Shown piece by piece: positions 47,263 through 56,860 of a DNA stretch of 64,000 nucleotides. A program made the position numbers and the translations under genes. Source of the DNA: Alphaproteobacteria bacterium (GTDB lineage Bacteria; Pseudomonadota; Alphaproteobacteria; Sphingomonadales; Emcibacteraceae); contig JAUIDN010000007.1 in assembly GCA_030428615.1 (NCBI GenBank), positions 62,001-126,000 of the forward strand. The letters run 5' to 3'. Numbering within the stretch: position 1 is the first letter of the stretch; the number at the start of each line of letters is the position of its first letter. The notes under the pieces are model-generated. The model did not search any database, was not told where the DNA came from, and worked only from the letters and a program-made list of their open reading frames with translations.

Positions 47263-48149
47263 CGGCAAGGCGCGAACGTGGTTGATACAAGTTCACTGCT
47301 GCTTGATACAGCCGCGCGCTTCATACCATCAGAATTAAATGCCATGGCAATTTCGCCTTTCTCATTTACCGCAATTAATCCGCCGTCGCCACCGAGGCGC
47401 TCAACTTCATCAAGCATGCGCCAAAGTGCTTGCTCCAAGGTGTCACCCGCCAGCTTATAACCGTTTGCAGCGGTCAGCGCGCCACCAGCACGGATAAAAT
47501 ACTCACCAGTTCCGGTGCATGAGAGGGCAATTTTCTGGTCAGCCCATGTGCCAATGCCGATAATCGGTGTGTCGCCGACGCGCCCGGCGGGTTTTCCGAA
47601 AACGCCGCCAGTTGACGTTGCTGCCGCCAGATTCCCGTGAATATCCAACGCAACGGCGCCAACGGTGCCGTGCATCATATCGTCTTGCTCAATATCTTCC
47701 TGCGAAACCCCGATGGGAAGAACGTAATATTCCGATGGGTTATCAATCCCTTCCAAACCTTGCTCTTTTGCAAAAGAGTTGGCCCCTTCGCCTGTTATCA
47801 TCACACAGGATGAGTTTGAGAGCACGGCTCTGGCGACCGTGATCGGGCTCACAACATCGCGGATGGCGGAAACAGCCCCGGCATTTTGCGTGCTTCCATC
47901 CATAATGCTTGCGTCCAGTTCCACCTGCCCTGCGGTATTTGGGGCGGATCCTTTCCCGGCGACATAAAGCCCGGAAATTTCCATTTCAGCCACCATTTTT
48001 TCCACAACATCAAGCGAAGAAATACCTGTTTTTAGCATTTCCTCTCCCCGCTTTGCGAGGTCGGCCAAATGAGCTTCGGTCACGCTGTAATCTTCGCCAG
48101 GTTTCGGGCCGGCACCGCCATGAAGTGCTAGTGCATAACGATCCGCCAT
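47259..48149 (-). CDS. iaaA: Isoaspartyl peptidase/L-asparaginase
   Basis: A 296-residue Ntn hydrolase of the plant-type asparaginase family. The precursor should self-cleave before Thr162 in MMHGTVGAVALD, giving alpha and beta subunits; GRVGDTPIIGIGTWAD and CTGTGEYFIRAG are the substrate-binding motifs. It hydrolyses beta-aspartyl dipeptides, here most simply beta-Asp-Arg from the cyanophycinase, yielding free Asp and Arg. Convergent with the cph operon (stop codons overlap by four bases) yet on the opposite strand, so it needs a separate promoter. Confidence 0.93.
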   Translation of the reverse strand: MADRYALALHGGAGPKPGEDYSVTEAHLADLAKRGEEMLKTGISSLDVVEKMVAEMEISGLYVAGKGSAPNTAGQVELDASIMDGSTQNAGAVSAIRDVVSPITVARAVLSNSSCVMITGEGANSFAKEQGLEGIDNPSEYYVLPIGVSQEDIEQDDMMHGTVGAVALDIHGNLAAATSTGGVFGKPAGRVGDTPIIGIGTWADQKIALSCTGTGEYFIRAGGALTAANGYKLAGDTLEQALWRMLDEVERLGGDGGLIAVNEKGEIAMAFNSDGMKRAAVSSSSELVSTTFAPCR

Positions 48150-48229
48150 CGCAGTTATCCTTTCAGTTTTTCAAGATTGCTGTATGGCAAATTTTCTTTG
48201 TTCTGTATAGGTATATTTTTGGCCCCGTG

Positions 48230-49069
48230 TTATTTCACAGGACACTTGTCCCCGGCCGTCATGCCCGTGGTTTTGCCATTCAAAAAAGTTAGCGTTGCAT
48301 ATGTAGAAATGCCGGGAACATCATTATACCTTTCCACATCAGCAGTGGCCTGTTCGACGATAAGATTATATTTCATTCCAGGTGTAAGATTTTCGGCGGG
48401 AATTATGTAGCTTCTGTCTTTATATGTCAGGTAGGGTTTTCCGTTAAAGGGCCTGCCGCTATGGGCGATGTTATTGCCAAAACAATCAAAGGCCAGAACA
48501 AAAACCAGATCGGCAAGTTCGCTGCCATTTACTTTCATATTGCCCCTCATGGGTGTCCAATGGATCTTCAGATCGTGTTTTGGGTTGATCATTTTTGGCG
48601 ATACGGCCTGCCCATTTTGCGACAGGGAAAGCGTGGCGGGTTTCGGCATGATATCTGTTGTCTCACGTCGTTTGATGGTAAGGGGCTGGTTTTTAATGGA
48701 CCCGTTCGGTGTGTCGTAACTAAAATAATATGTGCCGTCCGGATGCTTTTCATGTAGCTCCCCGGCGTTCATGACCCGTGCCCCGTGGGCAAGAAACTGT
48801 CTTCCTTCAGGGTTGAAGGGCAGGTTTAAGGTGGGGTCGTTCCGACTGGTTAGAGATCCCCCAAGGACTTCACCATTTTCTTTCGGCATTATTTCAGCAA
48901 CAAAATGGTGATCACGAAGCGTATGTTCCCCGGTTTCCGATTGCAGATAAATTGACATTTTTCCGAGTACTAAAAACAACACGTCATCAGCCACCGATGT
49001 ATTTTCTTCGGCGATGGCGGTTACAAAAAACAATAAACAGCCAAGTGCCAGAATTTTTTTAATCATCAT
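48230..49069 (-). CDS. Secreted protein of unknown function
   Basis: A 279-residue exported protein with an N-terminal signal peptide (cleaved near AIA-E). The remainder is rich in beta-strand and polar residues with a single pair of cysteines (in FDCFGN and DKCPVK), which might form a disulfide. I do not recognise the family. The N-terminal part mentions no catalytic motif. Its start overlaps the DUF1697 stop by four bases, making it the third gene of a small minus-strand operon. Confidence 0.7.
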   Translation of the reverse strand: MMIKKILALGCLLFFVTAIAEENTSVADDVLFLVLGKMSIYLQSETGEHTLRDHHFVAEIMPKENGEVLGGSLTSRNDPTLNLPFNPEGRQFLAHGARVMNAGELHEKHPDGTYYFSYDTPNGSIKNQPLTIKRRETTDIMPKPATLSLSQNGQAVSPKMINPKHDLKIHWTPMRGNMKVNGSELADLVFVLAFDCFGNNIAHSGRPFNGKPYLTYKDRSYIIPAENLTPGMKYNLIVEQATADVERYNDVPGISTYATLTFLNGKTTGMTAGDKCPVK

Positions 49070-49611
49070 TCTTTCCCAAGATCACATAATTTTATCACGG
49101 TTCTAAGGTTACGCGCGGTTGCCTTTAGCTTTAGCTTGCTTTCTATAAAATTCGTTGAAAGTTTTGATTTCCCCGCGCCTTCCGGCAGATGAAAATAAAG
49201 AGTTTTTTCGTTGATACTCATTCTGTCGGGTGGTGACACATATTGCATTAACGCATCAATATTCTGTTTTGACGGCACGTCTGAGAGAAACGCAAGAAAT
49301 GTTTTGCTGCCGTCCTCAACGGGATCAATATCCTGAAAAGGCATGTTCTTTTTTGCGTTTTCGAATTCTTGGATGCCAATAACGTCAACATAAACACTGA
49401 ACGGATATGTATTTGCAATTTCATCTTCGAGTGTTTGTTTGATGTCGGAAATATCGATGGATGTGTGATCGAAAACAACATTCCCGCTTTGAATATATGT
49501 CACTACATTCTTGCATCCTATTTCTTCATAAAGTGTTTTTAGGTCTACCATCTTGATCTTGTTATGACCGGAAACATTGATACCGCGCAGCAGGGAAATA
49601 TATCTATTCAT
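49066..49611 (-). CDS. DUF1697 domain-containing protein
   Basis: A 181-residue cytosolic protein that matches DUF1697 along its length: YISLLRGINVSGHNKIKM at the start, VTYIQSGNVVFD, and the C-terminal RNLRTVIKL are characteristic. Function unknown in general. Four-base overlaps with both neighbours (YkgJ-like upstream, secreted protein downstream) show tight translational coupling. Confidence 0.9.
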   Translation of the reverse strand: MNRYISLLRGINVSGHNKIKMVDLKTLYEEIGCKNVVTYIQSGNVVFDHTSIDISDIKQTLEDEIANTYPFSVYVDVIGIQEFENAKKNMPFQDIDPVEDGSKTFLAFLSDVPSKQNIDALMQYVSPPDRMSINEKTLYFHLPEGAGKSKLSTNFIESKLKLKATARNLRTVIKLCDLGKE

Positions 49612-50201
49612 TTGTTCTTCACCGGAATGATTTCGATTTTGCCATCTTTGATGATGATCTTATCTTTTTTCTCTTTAACGCATATCTTAAAAGCGGCGGA
49701 AAGTTTTTCTTTTACCAGTTCCAGATTGCCGCTTTCGATCGGACCCAACAAAAGATTATTGAGAAATGTCATGGTTGCGGCTGTCCGTGGTTGCCCATAT
49801 GAAAGAAAACAAGGAAACCCTTGTGTGATATACCCGGCCAATATGTTAATGAAATCAGTGTCATGAATAACTTTTTTGGGACCAATGACCTCAAAATCAA
49901 GCGCTATTTTATTTTCATATCCTTGCGGGATGTCTTCAAACACCCTTTTAATCACAATACCCTTAAGATCGGGGCGCCAGCTTTCATCCAGCCCCGGGAT
50001 ATAACGCCACATGCAATACCAGTCGCGGCAGGTTTTGGGCCTGTCCTGATATATTTTGCATCCGCCAGCTTTTATCATGTTTTTGCACTTAACGCCGGGT
50101 AATTTCTGAAGCGCCGGGTCATCTATCGTCAGATTGACGCAGCATACCGTGCATGCGCCACATTCCCGGTCTTCTACCAGTAATGAATTATCCTTATCCA
50201 T
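49608..50201 (-). CDS. YkgJ-family cysteine cluster protein
   Basis: A 197-residue cytosolic protein with the cysteine pattern C-x2-C-x2-CC (ECGACTVCCV) followed by more Cys in KCKNMIKAGGCKIYQDRPKTCRDWYC. This is the YkgJ/UPF0153 motif thought to bind zinc or an Fe-S cluster. The C-terminal half lacks recognised motifs. First gene of a three-gene overlap cluster with DUF1697 and a secreted protein. No function is established. Confidence 0.8.
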   Translation of the reverse strand: MDKDNSLLVEDRECGACTVCCVNLTIDDPALQKLPGVKCKNMIKAGGCKIYQDRPKTCRDWYCMWRYIPGLDESWRPDLKGIVIKRVFEDIPQGYENKIALDFEVIGPKKVIHDTDFINILAGYITQGFPCFLSYGQPRTAATMTFLNNLLLGPIESGNLELVKEKLSAAFKICVKEKKDKIIIKDGKIEIIPVKNK

Positions 50202-50222
50202 AACACCGCTATGATTGGACTA

Positions 50223-50561
50223 TTAACTGGCCGGTTTGGGGCCATATTGGTTATCGCCTTCACTCTCTTTGATACAAAATATAATTATCACAATAAGCCC
50301 GATAAGCGGGATCAGCATAATCAACTGCCACCAGCCGCTTTTTCCAATATCATGAAGCCGTCTTGCGGTAATGGCAATTCCGGGTATAAAAACAACCAAT
50401 GAATATAAAATTGATAAAAAAGGCATAGAAATCATGCTTCCCACGAGACCGATGCCAAAACTGATTACCAGGTTTATCAGGACAAACATCCAGAACCCCT
50501 GCCTTCCTGTGCGACTGTGAAAATCTGCAAATTGTTTAAACGCTTGTGTATAATGTTCCAT
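50223..50561 (-). CDS. DUF805-family membrane protein
   Basis: A 112-residue inner-membrane protein with three helices. FADFHSRTGRQGFWMFVLIN at the N-terminus and ITARRLHDIGKSGWW in the middle are DUF805 signatures. Function unknown. A short gap separates it from the YkgJ gene. Confidence 0.88.
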   Translation of the reverse strand: MEHYTQAFKQFADFHSRTGRQGFWMFVLINLVISFGIGLVGSMISMPFLSILYSLVVFIPGIAITARRLHDIGKSGWWQLIMLIPLIGLIVIIIFCIKESEGDNQYGPKPAS

Positions 50562-50634
50562 AATGCACTTCCCTATTTTGTGTCTAAGATCTTAACTTTA
50601 CTATGTCTGAGCTAAACTGCAAACAAACTGCGAC

Positions 50635-51033
50635 TTAATTATCTTCAACCACGGCGGTTGTTTCAATTTCTATCTTGGCGGCATCTTCCATCAAGGCTGA
50701 AACTTCAACACAGGCCATAACCGGATAGTTTTTCCCAATAATCTCGCGGTAAATGGCGCCCATTTCTTTCAGGCTCGAAAGATATTCTCTTTTGTCCGTA
50801 ATATACCACGTCATACGCACAATATGTTCCGGCCCGGCCCCGTCCTGACTAAGAACAGCAACAATATTTTCCAATGTTTTTCGAAATTGATCGGTAAGTT
50901 TATCGCTTTCAAATTCTTCCTGTTCGTTCCATCCGACCAAACCTGCCACATAAATAGTCCGGCCTGCGCCAACGCTTATGGCGTTTGAATATCCTTTTGG
51001 GCGTGGCCAGCCTTCCGGCAACAAATGCTTCAT
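50635..51033 (-). CDS. Rid-family (YjgF) protein, lacks the RidA arginine
   Basis: A 132-residue trimer-forming protein. The fold markers are present (TIYVAGLVGW, GAGPEHIVRMTWYITD, IEIETTAVV), but in the CVEVSALMED segment the position of the catalytic Arg of RidA (CVEVARLP) is Ala, so ordinary imine deaminase activity is unlikely; it belongs to a Rid1-7-like subgroup. AAAGGA precedes the start. It is the last gene of the minus-strand catabolic operon. Rid-type proteins accompany anthranilate-CoA pathways and may act on enamine or imine intermediates formed when the amino group is lost. Confidence 0.88.
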   Translation of the reverse strand: MKHLLPEGWPRPKGYSNAISVGAGRTIYVAGLVGWNEQEEFESDKLTDQFRKTLENIVAVLSQDGAGPEHIVRMTWYITDKREYLSSLKEMGAIYREIIGKNYPVMACVEVSALMEDAAKIEIETTAVVEDN

Positions 51034-51038
51034 ATAGA

Positions 51039-52217
51039 CTATCCTTTAAATTCGTTCAAAAGCTGCTTGGCGATCACGACTTTTTGTACTTCTGTCGCGC
51101 CCTCATAAATTCTGAGCGCACGTATTTCCCGATAGAGTTCTTCGACTTTCACGCCTTTGACAACACCCATACCGCCGAAAATCTGGATGGCCTTGTCAAT
51201 GACAATCTGCGCACATTCTGTGGCGTGCATTTTTGCCATTGCTGCTTCGCGGGTCACACGGCGGTCTTTGGTATCGCGGGTCCAGGCGGCGCGGTAAACA
51301 AGCAGTGCGCTGCTGTCCACATCGAGCGCACATTCAGCCAGCATCGCCTGCACCAGTTGCAGGTTATGAAGCGGGGCCCCAAATAAGTGACGGTTGTTTG
51401 TACGACCTATGGCTTCTGATAGGGCGCGCCGCGCAAAGCCAAGTGCCGCCGCACCGACCGTCGATCTGAATATGTCAAGTGTCGCCATCGCTGCTTTGAA
51501 GCCCGAACCCGATGGACCCAGCAATTTTTCTTTGGCTATTTTGCAGTTTCTAAATGCCAGTGTGGCAAGGGGGTGTGGGGCGATGACTTCTATCCGTTCC
51601 GTGATCTCCAACCCGGGGGTTTCGGCATCAACAATCAATGCGGATAGTCCCTTGGCCCCTGGGCCTTCACCTGTTCGGGCGAACACAACATAATAGTCGG
51701 CTATGCCGCCATTTGAAATAAATGTTTTGGACCCGTTAAGAATGTAATGATCGCCATTATTCACCGCTGTCGTGGTCATATTGGCGACATCTGATCCGCT
51801 GTCCAGTTCGGTGAGCGCAAATGCCGCCATTTTCTTGCCACCCGCTACGTCAGGGAGATAGTTTTCTTTTATAACTTCGTCGCCGAAAAGCGTTATGGTC
51901 CCGCTTCCCAAACCCTGCATTGCAAAAACAAAATCAGCAAGTCCGTCATAACGCGCCAGAGCTTCCCTTATGATACAAAGCGATCTGACATCAAGATCGT
52001 CAAAAACGCCCCCATACGCTTTTGGAATCACATATTTAAGCCACCCATCCTTCGCGAGTAATTCAAGGATCACCTTACACGCCCGATCAACATCCGAATG
52101 ATCAATGTGATTTAAATTTTTCTCACACCATTTATCAAGACCCGCAGCAAGTTTTCGGTGGTGATCCTCAAAAAACGGCCATTCAAGGTATGTTTGATCA
52201 ATTTTATTTATGCTCAT
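51039..52217 (-). CDS. Acyl-CoA dehydrogenase
   Basis: A 392-residue flavoenzyme. Motifs: [15 protein letters not shown] (FAD/substrate loop), [47 protein letters not shown], where Glu of YEGA(T/S) is the catalytic-base position of the short-chain group. FAD-dependent alpha,beta-dehydrogenation of a CoA ester is expected. Sits between RidA-like (5 bases downstream) and enoyl-CoA hydratase (3 bases upstream), so one transcript. Likely acts on a ring-opened or alicyclic acyl-CoA. Confidence 0.92.
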   Translation of the reverse strand: MSINKIDQTYLEWPFFEDHHRKLAAGLDKWCEKNLNHIDHSDVDRACKVILELLAKDGWLKYVIPKAYGGVFDDLDVRSLCIIREALARYDGLADFVFAMQGLGSGTITLFGDEVIKENYLPDVAGGKKMAAFALTELDSGSDVANMTTTAVNNGDHYILNGSKTFISNGGIADYYVVFARTGEGPGAKGLSALIVDAETPGLEITERIEVIAPHPLATLAFRNCKIAKEKLLGPSGSGFKAAMATLDIFRSTVGAAALGFARRALSEAIGRTNNRHLFGAPLHNLQLVQAMLAECALDVDSSALLVYRAAWTRDTKDRRVTREAAMAKMHATECAQIVIDKAIQIFGGMGVVKGVKVEELYREIRALRIYEGATEVQKVVIAKQLLNEFKG

Positions 52218-52220
52218 TAA

Positions 52221-53036
52221 TCAATCGCCCTCAAACGTCGGTTTTTCTTTATTCACAAATGCATGGTATGCGCGTTCGAAATCTTTGGTCTGCATGCAGA
52301 TGGCCTGCGCCTGTGCTTCTGCCTCAATCGCCGCGTCAAGGCCCATATTCCATTCCTGATTAAGCTGGTTTTTGGTAATGCCGTTGGCAAATGTTGGCCC
52401 CGCTGCTATTTTTTTGGCTATTTCCTTCGCTGTTTCGATGAGCTGGTCAGCATTAACCAGTTTATTGAAATAACCCCATCGTTCGCCTTCTTCGCCTGAC
52501 ATGGTGCGCCCAAGGAACAGTAACTCCGCCGCCCGCCCCTGTCCGATAATGCGCGGAAGGATCGCACAGGCCCCCATGTCACAGCCCGCAAGGCCAACTT
52601 TATTGAATAAAAAGGCCGTTTTACATTCGGGTGTCCCAATCCGAAGATCACTTGCCATCGGAATAATGGCACCGGCCCCAACCGATATACCATCAACGGC
52701 GGCGATAACCGGTTGCGGACAGGCACGGATCGCCTTGACCAGATCGCCTGTCATTCTTGTAAAATCAAGAAGCCCCGTCATATCCATCTTGACCAATGGT
52801 CCGATGATATCGTGCACATCGCCGCCTGATGAGAAGTTGCCGCCGTTGGGGGCAAAAATAACGGCTTTTACATCTTTGATATATACAAGGTTTCTGAATG
52901 TATCCCTTAGTTCCGCGTAACTTTCAAATGTAAGCGGGTTTTTTCGCTCCGGCCGGTCAAGGGATATGGTGGCAACACCATCATCGAAGGACCATCTGAA
53001 ATGATCTGGGTTAAACGTTTCTGGGTTCATTTTCAT
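52221..53036 (-). CDS. Enoyl-CoA hydratase/isomerase family protein
   Basis: A 271-residue crotonase. FSSGGDVHD and [23 protein letters not shown] carry the oxyanion-hole pattern; the catalytic-Glu region [18 protein letters not shown] has Asp or Gly where the hydratase Glu pair lies, so it may be an isomerase, hydrolase or ring-opening member instead of a standard hydratase. Start at 53036, or 53030 which has better spacing to AAAGGGA. Third-to-last step gene of the island on the minus strand. Confidence 0.88.
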   Translation of the reverse strand: MKMNPETFNPDHFRWSFDDGVATISLDRPERKNPLTFESYAELRDTFRNLVYIKDVKAVIFAPNGGNFSSGGDVHDIIGPLVKMDMTGLLDFTRMTGDLVKAIRACPQPVIAAVDGISVGAGAIIPMASDLRIGTPECKTAFLFNKVGLAGCDMGACAILPRIIGQGRAAELLFLGRTMSGEEGERWGYFNKLVNADQLIETAKEIAKKIAAGPTFANGITKNQLNQEWNMGLDAAIEAEAQAQAICMQTKDFERAYHAFVNKEKPTFEGD

Positions 53037-53041
53037 TCCCT

Positions 53042-53791
53042 TTAATTGCCGTCTATGACAACGGCGGTGCCATTTACATCATCGCTTGCGGGATCGCATA
53101 ATTTTATGACTTCTGACGCTATTTCCTCCGGTTCCACAAGTCTTTTCTGGTTTGCGATTTTAAGAATTTCTTTTAGTGCTTCTTCCCGGGTGCGGCCTGT
53201 TTTTTCCATTATATTCTTAATACTGTCCGTGACAATATCTGTATTTGTAAATGCTGGGCAAATCGCGTTTATGGTTGTCGTGCCGTTCGTTAGCTCAAGT
53301 GCCAGTGATTTGGTCAGCCCGATAACACCATGTTTCGCGGCGGAATACGCGCTGGTATAGGCGCAACCCTCAAGACCGGCGATACTGGCAATGTTAATAA
53401 CCCTTCCGTGATCCATAGACTTAATTTGTTCTAAAACCGCTTGTGTCATAAGAAAAACACTATCAAGATTTACGGCAAGAGTATCTTTCCATGCCTGAAA
53501 ACCGGTTTTGTGAAAGGGGGCCGAATAGGCCGCACCCGCATTGTTAACAAGGATCGAAATGGGTAAGGTTTCAGCCGCTTTTTTAACCGCAATGGCGACA
53601 CTCTTCTGATCAGTGACATCGACACTGATAGCATGTATCCGATCATTTTCACTTGCTGCCTTGTCAAGTCTGTCTTTATTACGGCCCATGATTGTGACCG
53701 TTGCGCCAACGTTCACTAATGCCCGTGTTATCGCAAGGCCAATACCGGACCCGCCTCCGGTTACCACGGCATGTTTTCCGCTTAATAACAT
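53042..53791 (-). CDS. SDR-family 3-hydroxyacyl-CoA dehydrogenase-like oxidoreductase
   Basis: A 249-residue short-chain dehydrogenase: TGGGSGIG (cofactor loop), NNAG, and the S-Y-K triad in ...[10 protein letters not shown]-terminal FYD-type end (GTAVVIDGN) is classical. Likely oxidises a 3-hydroxyacyl- or alicyclic hydroxy-CoA. First gene of the minus-strand operon; the divergent promoter region upstream contains TTACATGTAA. Confidence 0.92.
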   Translation of the reverse strand: MLLSGKHAVVTGGGSGIGLAITRALVNVGATVTIMGRNKDRLDKAASENDRIHAISVDVTDQKSVAIAVKKAAETLPISILVNNAGAAYSAPFHKTGFQAWKDTLAVNLDSVFLMTQAVLEQIKSMDHGRVINIASIAGLEGCAYTSAYSAAKHGVIGLTKSLALELTNGTTTINAICPAFTNTDIVTDSIKNIMEKTGRTREEALKEILKIANQKRLVEPEEIASEVIKLCDPASDDVNGTAVVIDGN

Positions 53792-53811
53792 CTGTGCTCC
53801 CTACTCAAAGA

Positions 53812-53821
53812 TTACATGTAA
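53812..53821. promoter_or_regulatory. TTACATGTAA palindrome, candidate MarR operator 1
   Basis: A perfect ten-base palindrome in the 152-base divergent gap between the SDR operon and the cyclase operon. Nearly the same motif (TTACACGTAA) lies in the other divergent gap at 60927. Extended alignment with the reverse complement of the second site gives TTAC(A/G)TGTAAA(G/C)TA. Confidence 0.55.
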
Positions 53822-53943
53822 AGTAAAAAGACAAACACAATGGTGCAAGTAAATTAATTCACCGGACGATTATATGATATTATTTGCAAAATCAAATGAT
53901 TCGCAATTATAGTAAAAGAAACCAGGACGAAAGGGAGAAACCG

Positions 53944-54723
53944 ATGGGTAATGTATTAAATGATCTGGCAGACGGTCTGCTTGACGGTAGCGTAAAGGTC
54001 GTTGATCTGACACAGGTATTGGGTCCGGATACGCCGATAATTCATCTTCCGGAAGAAATAGCTGTGAACTCACCGCCCTTCTCTATGAAGGAAATTTCAA
54101 AGTATGATGATAATGGCCCGGCTTGGTATTGGAACACAATCACATTGGGGGAACATACGGGAACCCATTTTGATGCGCCCATTCACTGGGTGAGTGGCAA
54201 GGATTATGCGGATGGCGGTTGCGATACGTTACCGGCGCAAAATCTGGTTGGCCCGGCATGCGTTATTGATTGCAGTGTCGAGACGGCGGCTGACCCGGAC
54301 TACCTGCTTACGGCCGACGGCGTAAAAGAATGGGAAGCGAAGCACGGCGATATTAAGGCCGGCTCATGGGTTTTGATGCGCACTGACTGGCTGAAACTTG
54401 TGGGGCTTGAGAATTTTCTAAATGCCGATGACACGGGGCCTCATTCACCGGGGCCGACGGACTGCTGTATTAATTATCTGATTGAAAAAGATGTGATGGG
54501 CTGGGGTGTTGAAACCGTTGGTACTGATGCCGGGCAGGCGGCCATGTTTGAAACCCCGTTTCCTGCTCATTCCATGATGCATGGTGCTAATAAATATGGC
54601 CTTGCAAGTCTTACCAATCTTGATCAATTACCGCCGACGGGGGCAATTATTATTGTCCCGCCGCTAAAAATTGAAAACGGCTCAGGTAGCCCGCTTCGGG
54701 TGCTGGCCATGACGGCGGCCTGA
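53944..54723 (+). CDS. Cyclase-family metallohydrolase, candidate isatin hydrolase
   Basis: A 259-residue hydrolase of the KynB/isatin hydrolase (cyclase) superfamily. The metal motif is GEHTGTHFDAPIHW (His-x3-His-x-Asp, Mn binding). N-terminal VVDLTQVLGPDTPIIHLP and the ISKYDDNGPAWYWN segment resemble isatin hydrolases more than kynurenine formamidases (~210 residues). Isatin hydrolase opens isatin to isatinate; kynurenine formamidase is the alternative. ATG 53944 follows AAGGGAGAAA. First gene of a plus-strand operon with IorAB (gap 7 bases). Confidence 0.8.
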   Translation: MGNVLNDLADGLLDGSVKVVDLTQVLGPDTPIIHLPEEIAVNSPPFSMKEISKYDDNGPAWYWNTITLGEHTGTHFDAPIHWVSGKDYADGGCDTLPAQNLVGPACVIDCSVETAADPDYLLTADGVKEWEAKHGDIKAGSWVLMRTDWLKLVGLENFLNADDTGPHSPGPTDCCINYLIEKDVMGWGVETVGTDAGQAAMFETPFPAHSMMHGANKYGLASLTNLDQLPPTGAIIIVPPLKIENGSGSPLRVLAMTAA

Positions 54724-54730
54724 CTAATTT

Positions 54731-56860
54731 ATGGCAGAACGATCTTTCAAGCAGGAAGTTGAAAAGCTGAGGCTCGCAGATGGAGATGAGTTTCGCGGTG
54801 AGGGTATCCTCGCGGTGACAAAAGCCCTGCTTCAGGCAGGTGTTTCATATGTCGGCGGGTATCAGGGCTCACCCGTTTCACATTTGATGGATGTTCTTGC
54901 CGATGCGGAAGATATCATGAATGAACTGAATGTTCATTTTGAAACGTCTGCAAGTGAGGCAACGGCCGCTGCCATGCTTGCGGCGTCCGTCAATTACCCG
55001 CTCCGTGGCGCGGTAACTTGGAAATCAACGGTTGGCACCAATGTTGCCAGCGATGCGCTTGCAAACGTATCGTCCGGTGGGGTGACGGGGGGTGCTCTGG
55101 TTATCATCGGTGAGGATTATGGTGAAGGTTCCTCAATTATGCAGGAACGCAGTCATGCTTTTGCGATGAAATCACAAATCTGGCTACTTGACCCGCGTCC
55201 CAACCTGACATCAATTGTGAATGCCGTCGAGACCGGGTTTGAATTATCGGAAGCATCAAATACACCGGTGATGCTGGAGCTTCGCATTCGCGCCTGTCAC
55301 GTTTATGGTCGATTTACAACGAAAGACAACAAGCGCCCTGAATTTACCCTTCAGGATGCAATGGAAAACCCGAACCGTGATACATCGCGGATTGTACTGC
55401 CACCGGCAAACTACTTGCATGAACATGAAAAACTAAAAGAACGTTGGCCGGCGGCGATTGAATTCATTAAATCACGAAAGCTTAATGAATTTCTTGGCGC
55501 TGAAACCGGGGAGATCGGCATCATTGTTCAGGGCGGGCTTTATAACAGCCTTATTCGTGCGATGGAGCTTCTGGGGCTAAGTGATGCCTTCGGCGATGCC
55601 AGTATCCCGATTTACGTGATGAATGTCACATATCCGGTGGTTGATACAGAAATTCTGGAATTTATGAAAGATAAGAAAGCTGTTCTCTTAGTGGAAGAAG
55701 GTCACCCCAATTATATCGAACAGGAATTGAATACCATTTTAAGGCAGGCGGGATGTGAAACCATTCTGAATGGCAAGGATCTGATCACCGATATCGGCGA
55801 ATATACCAGCGATGTTATTAAGAAGGGGGTTGAAAAATTTGCCCGCGCCAATGGTCTGCTCGGTAACAGTAGGTTTGAAACCGCAAAGTTTACACCGATT
55901 GACGTGCCGATGCGACCAGCCGGGTTTTGCACAGGATGTCCTGAACGCCCCATGTTCACAGCGATCCAGCTTGTGGAGCAGGATATTGGCCCGTTTCACG
56001 TCAGCGCCGATATCGGGTGTCATCTATTTTCTATTTTACCGCCCTTCAACATCGGCAATACGACGATGGGGTACGGTCTTGGTTGGGCGGGGGCTTCCGC
56101 TTTTAACAAGAATGCGCAAAAAAGAACTTTATCCATTATGGGGGACGGCGGATTCTGGCATAATGGTCTTACCTCCGGCGTTGGTAATGCGGTTTTTAAT
56201 CAGACCGATAATGTGTTGATGATTGTTGACAATAATTATTCGGCCGCAACCGGCGGACAGGATTTGCTTTCCTCCAAAGGGGAACATGAAAAACGAAGCA
56301 CGCAGCATGATATTGCTGAAGCGGTCCGCGGGGTTGGTATAAACTGGGTCAAAACGGTCCGTACCTATGATCTGGTTGAAATGCACCGAACGCTATTGGA
56401 TGCCATGACAACAAAAGTCAGGGGCCCAAAGGTAATTGTGGCACAGGGAGAATGTCAGCTCAATCGTCAAAGGCGGGTGAAACCGAAGTTTAAAAGGGAT
56501 GTAAAGGCGGGCAAGCGTGTTGAACGCGATCGTTTCTACGTTGATAGCGATACCTGCACCGGGGATCATAGCTGTATCCGCATGTCGGGTTGCCCATCAC
56601 TTACCTTAAAAGAAAATCCCGATCCGTTAAAATCTGATCCGGTGGCCTATGTGGATAATAGCTGCGTGGGCTGCGGGCATTGCGGCGAAGTGGCGCATGC
56701 GGCGGTGCTTTGCCCTTCCTTTTCGAAAGTGAGCCTTGTTTATAACCCCAATCTTTGGGACAGGATTAAAGATACCATGCGCGGGGCGGTCATCGGATGG
56801 ATGCAATCACGTGCTGAAAGAAAACGCCGAAACCGGCTTCAAAAAGCGGGGCTCTTATGA
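54731..56860 (+). CDS. Indolepyruvate-ferredoxin-oxidoreductase-type alpha subunit (IorA-like)
   Basis: A 709-residue TPP- and Fe-S-dependent 2-oxoacid oxidoreductase subunit. Pyrimidine domain ~residues 25-250; TPP-binding GDGGFWHNGLTSG...DNNYSAATGGQ (~470-520); two C-terminal clusters, CTGDHSCIRMSGCP and CVGCGHCGEVAHAAVLCP (~605-660). Substrates are aryl-2-oxoacids with CoA, producing aryl-acyl-CoA, CO2 and reduced ferredoxin. Indolepyruvate is the textbook substrate, but genes around deal with anthraniloyl-CoA, so isatinate (2-aminophenylglyoxylate) is an attractive alternative. Stop overlaps the beta subunit start (ATGA). Confidence 0.9.
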   Translation: MAERSFKQEVEKLRLADGDEFRGEGILAVTKALLQAGVSYVGGYQGSPVSHLMDVLADAEDIMNELNVHFETSASEATAAAMLAASVNYPLRGAVTWKSTVGTNVASDALANVSSGGVTGGALVIIGEDYGEGSSIMQERSHAFAMKSQIWLLDPRPNLTSIVNAVETGFELSEASNTPVMLELRIRACHVYGRFTTKDNKRPEFTLQDAMENPNRDTSRIVLPPANYLHEHEKLKERWPAAIEFIKSRKLNEFLGAETGEIGIIVQGGLYNSLIRAMELLGLSDAFGDASIPIYVMNVTYPVVDTEILEFMKDKKAVLLVEEGHPNYIEQELNTILRQAGCETILNGKDLITDIGEYTSDVIKKGVEKFARANGLLGNSRFETAKFTPIDVPMRPAGFCTGCPERPMFTAIQLVEQDIGPFHVSADIGCHLFSILPPFNIGNTTMGYGLGWAGASAFNKNAQKRTLSIMGDGGFWHNGLTSGVGNAVFNQTDNVLMIVDNNYSAATGGQDLLSSKGEHEKRSTQHDIAEAVRGVGINWVKTVRTYDLVEMHRTLLDAMTTKVRGPKVIVAQGECQLNRQRRVKPKFKRDVKAGKRVERDRFYVDSDTCTGDHSCIRMSGCPSLTLKENPDPLKSDPVAYVDNSCVGCGHCGEVAHAAVLCPSFSKVSLVYNPNLWDRIKDTMRGAVIGWMQSRAERKRRNRLQKAGLL

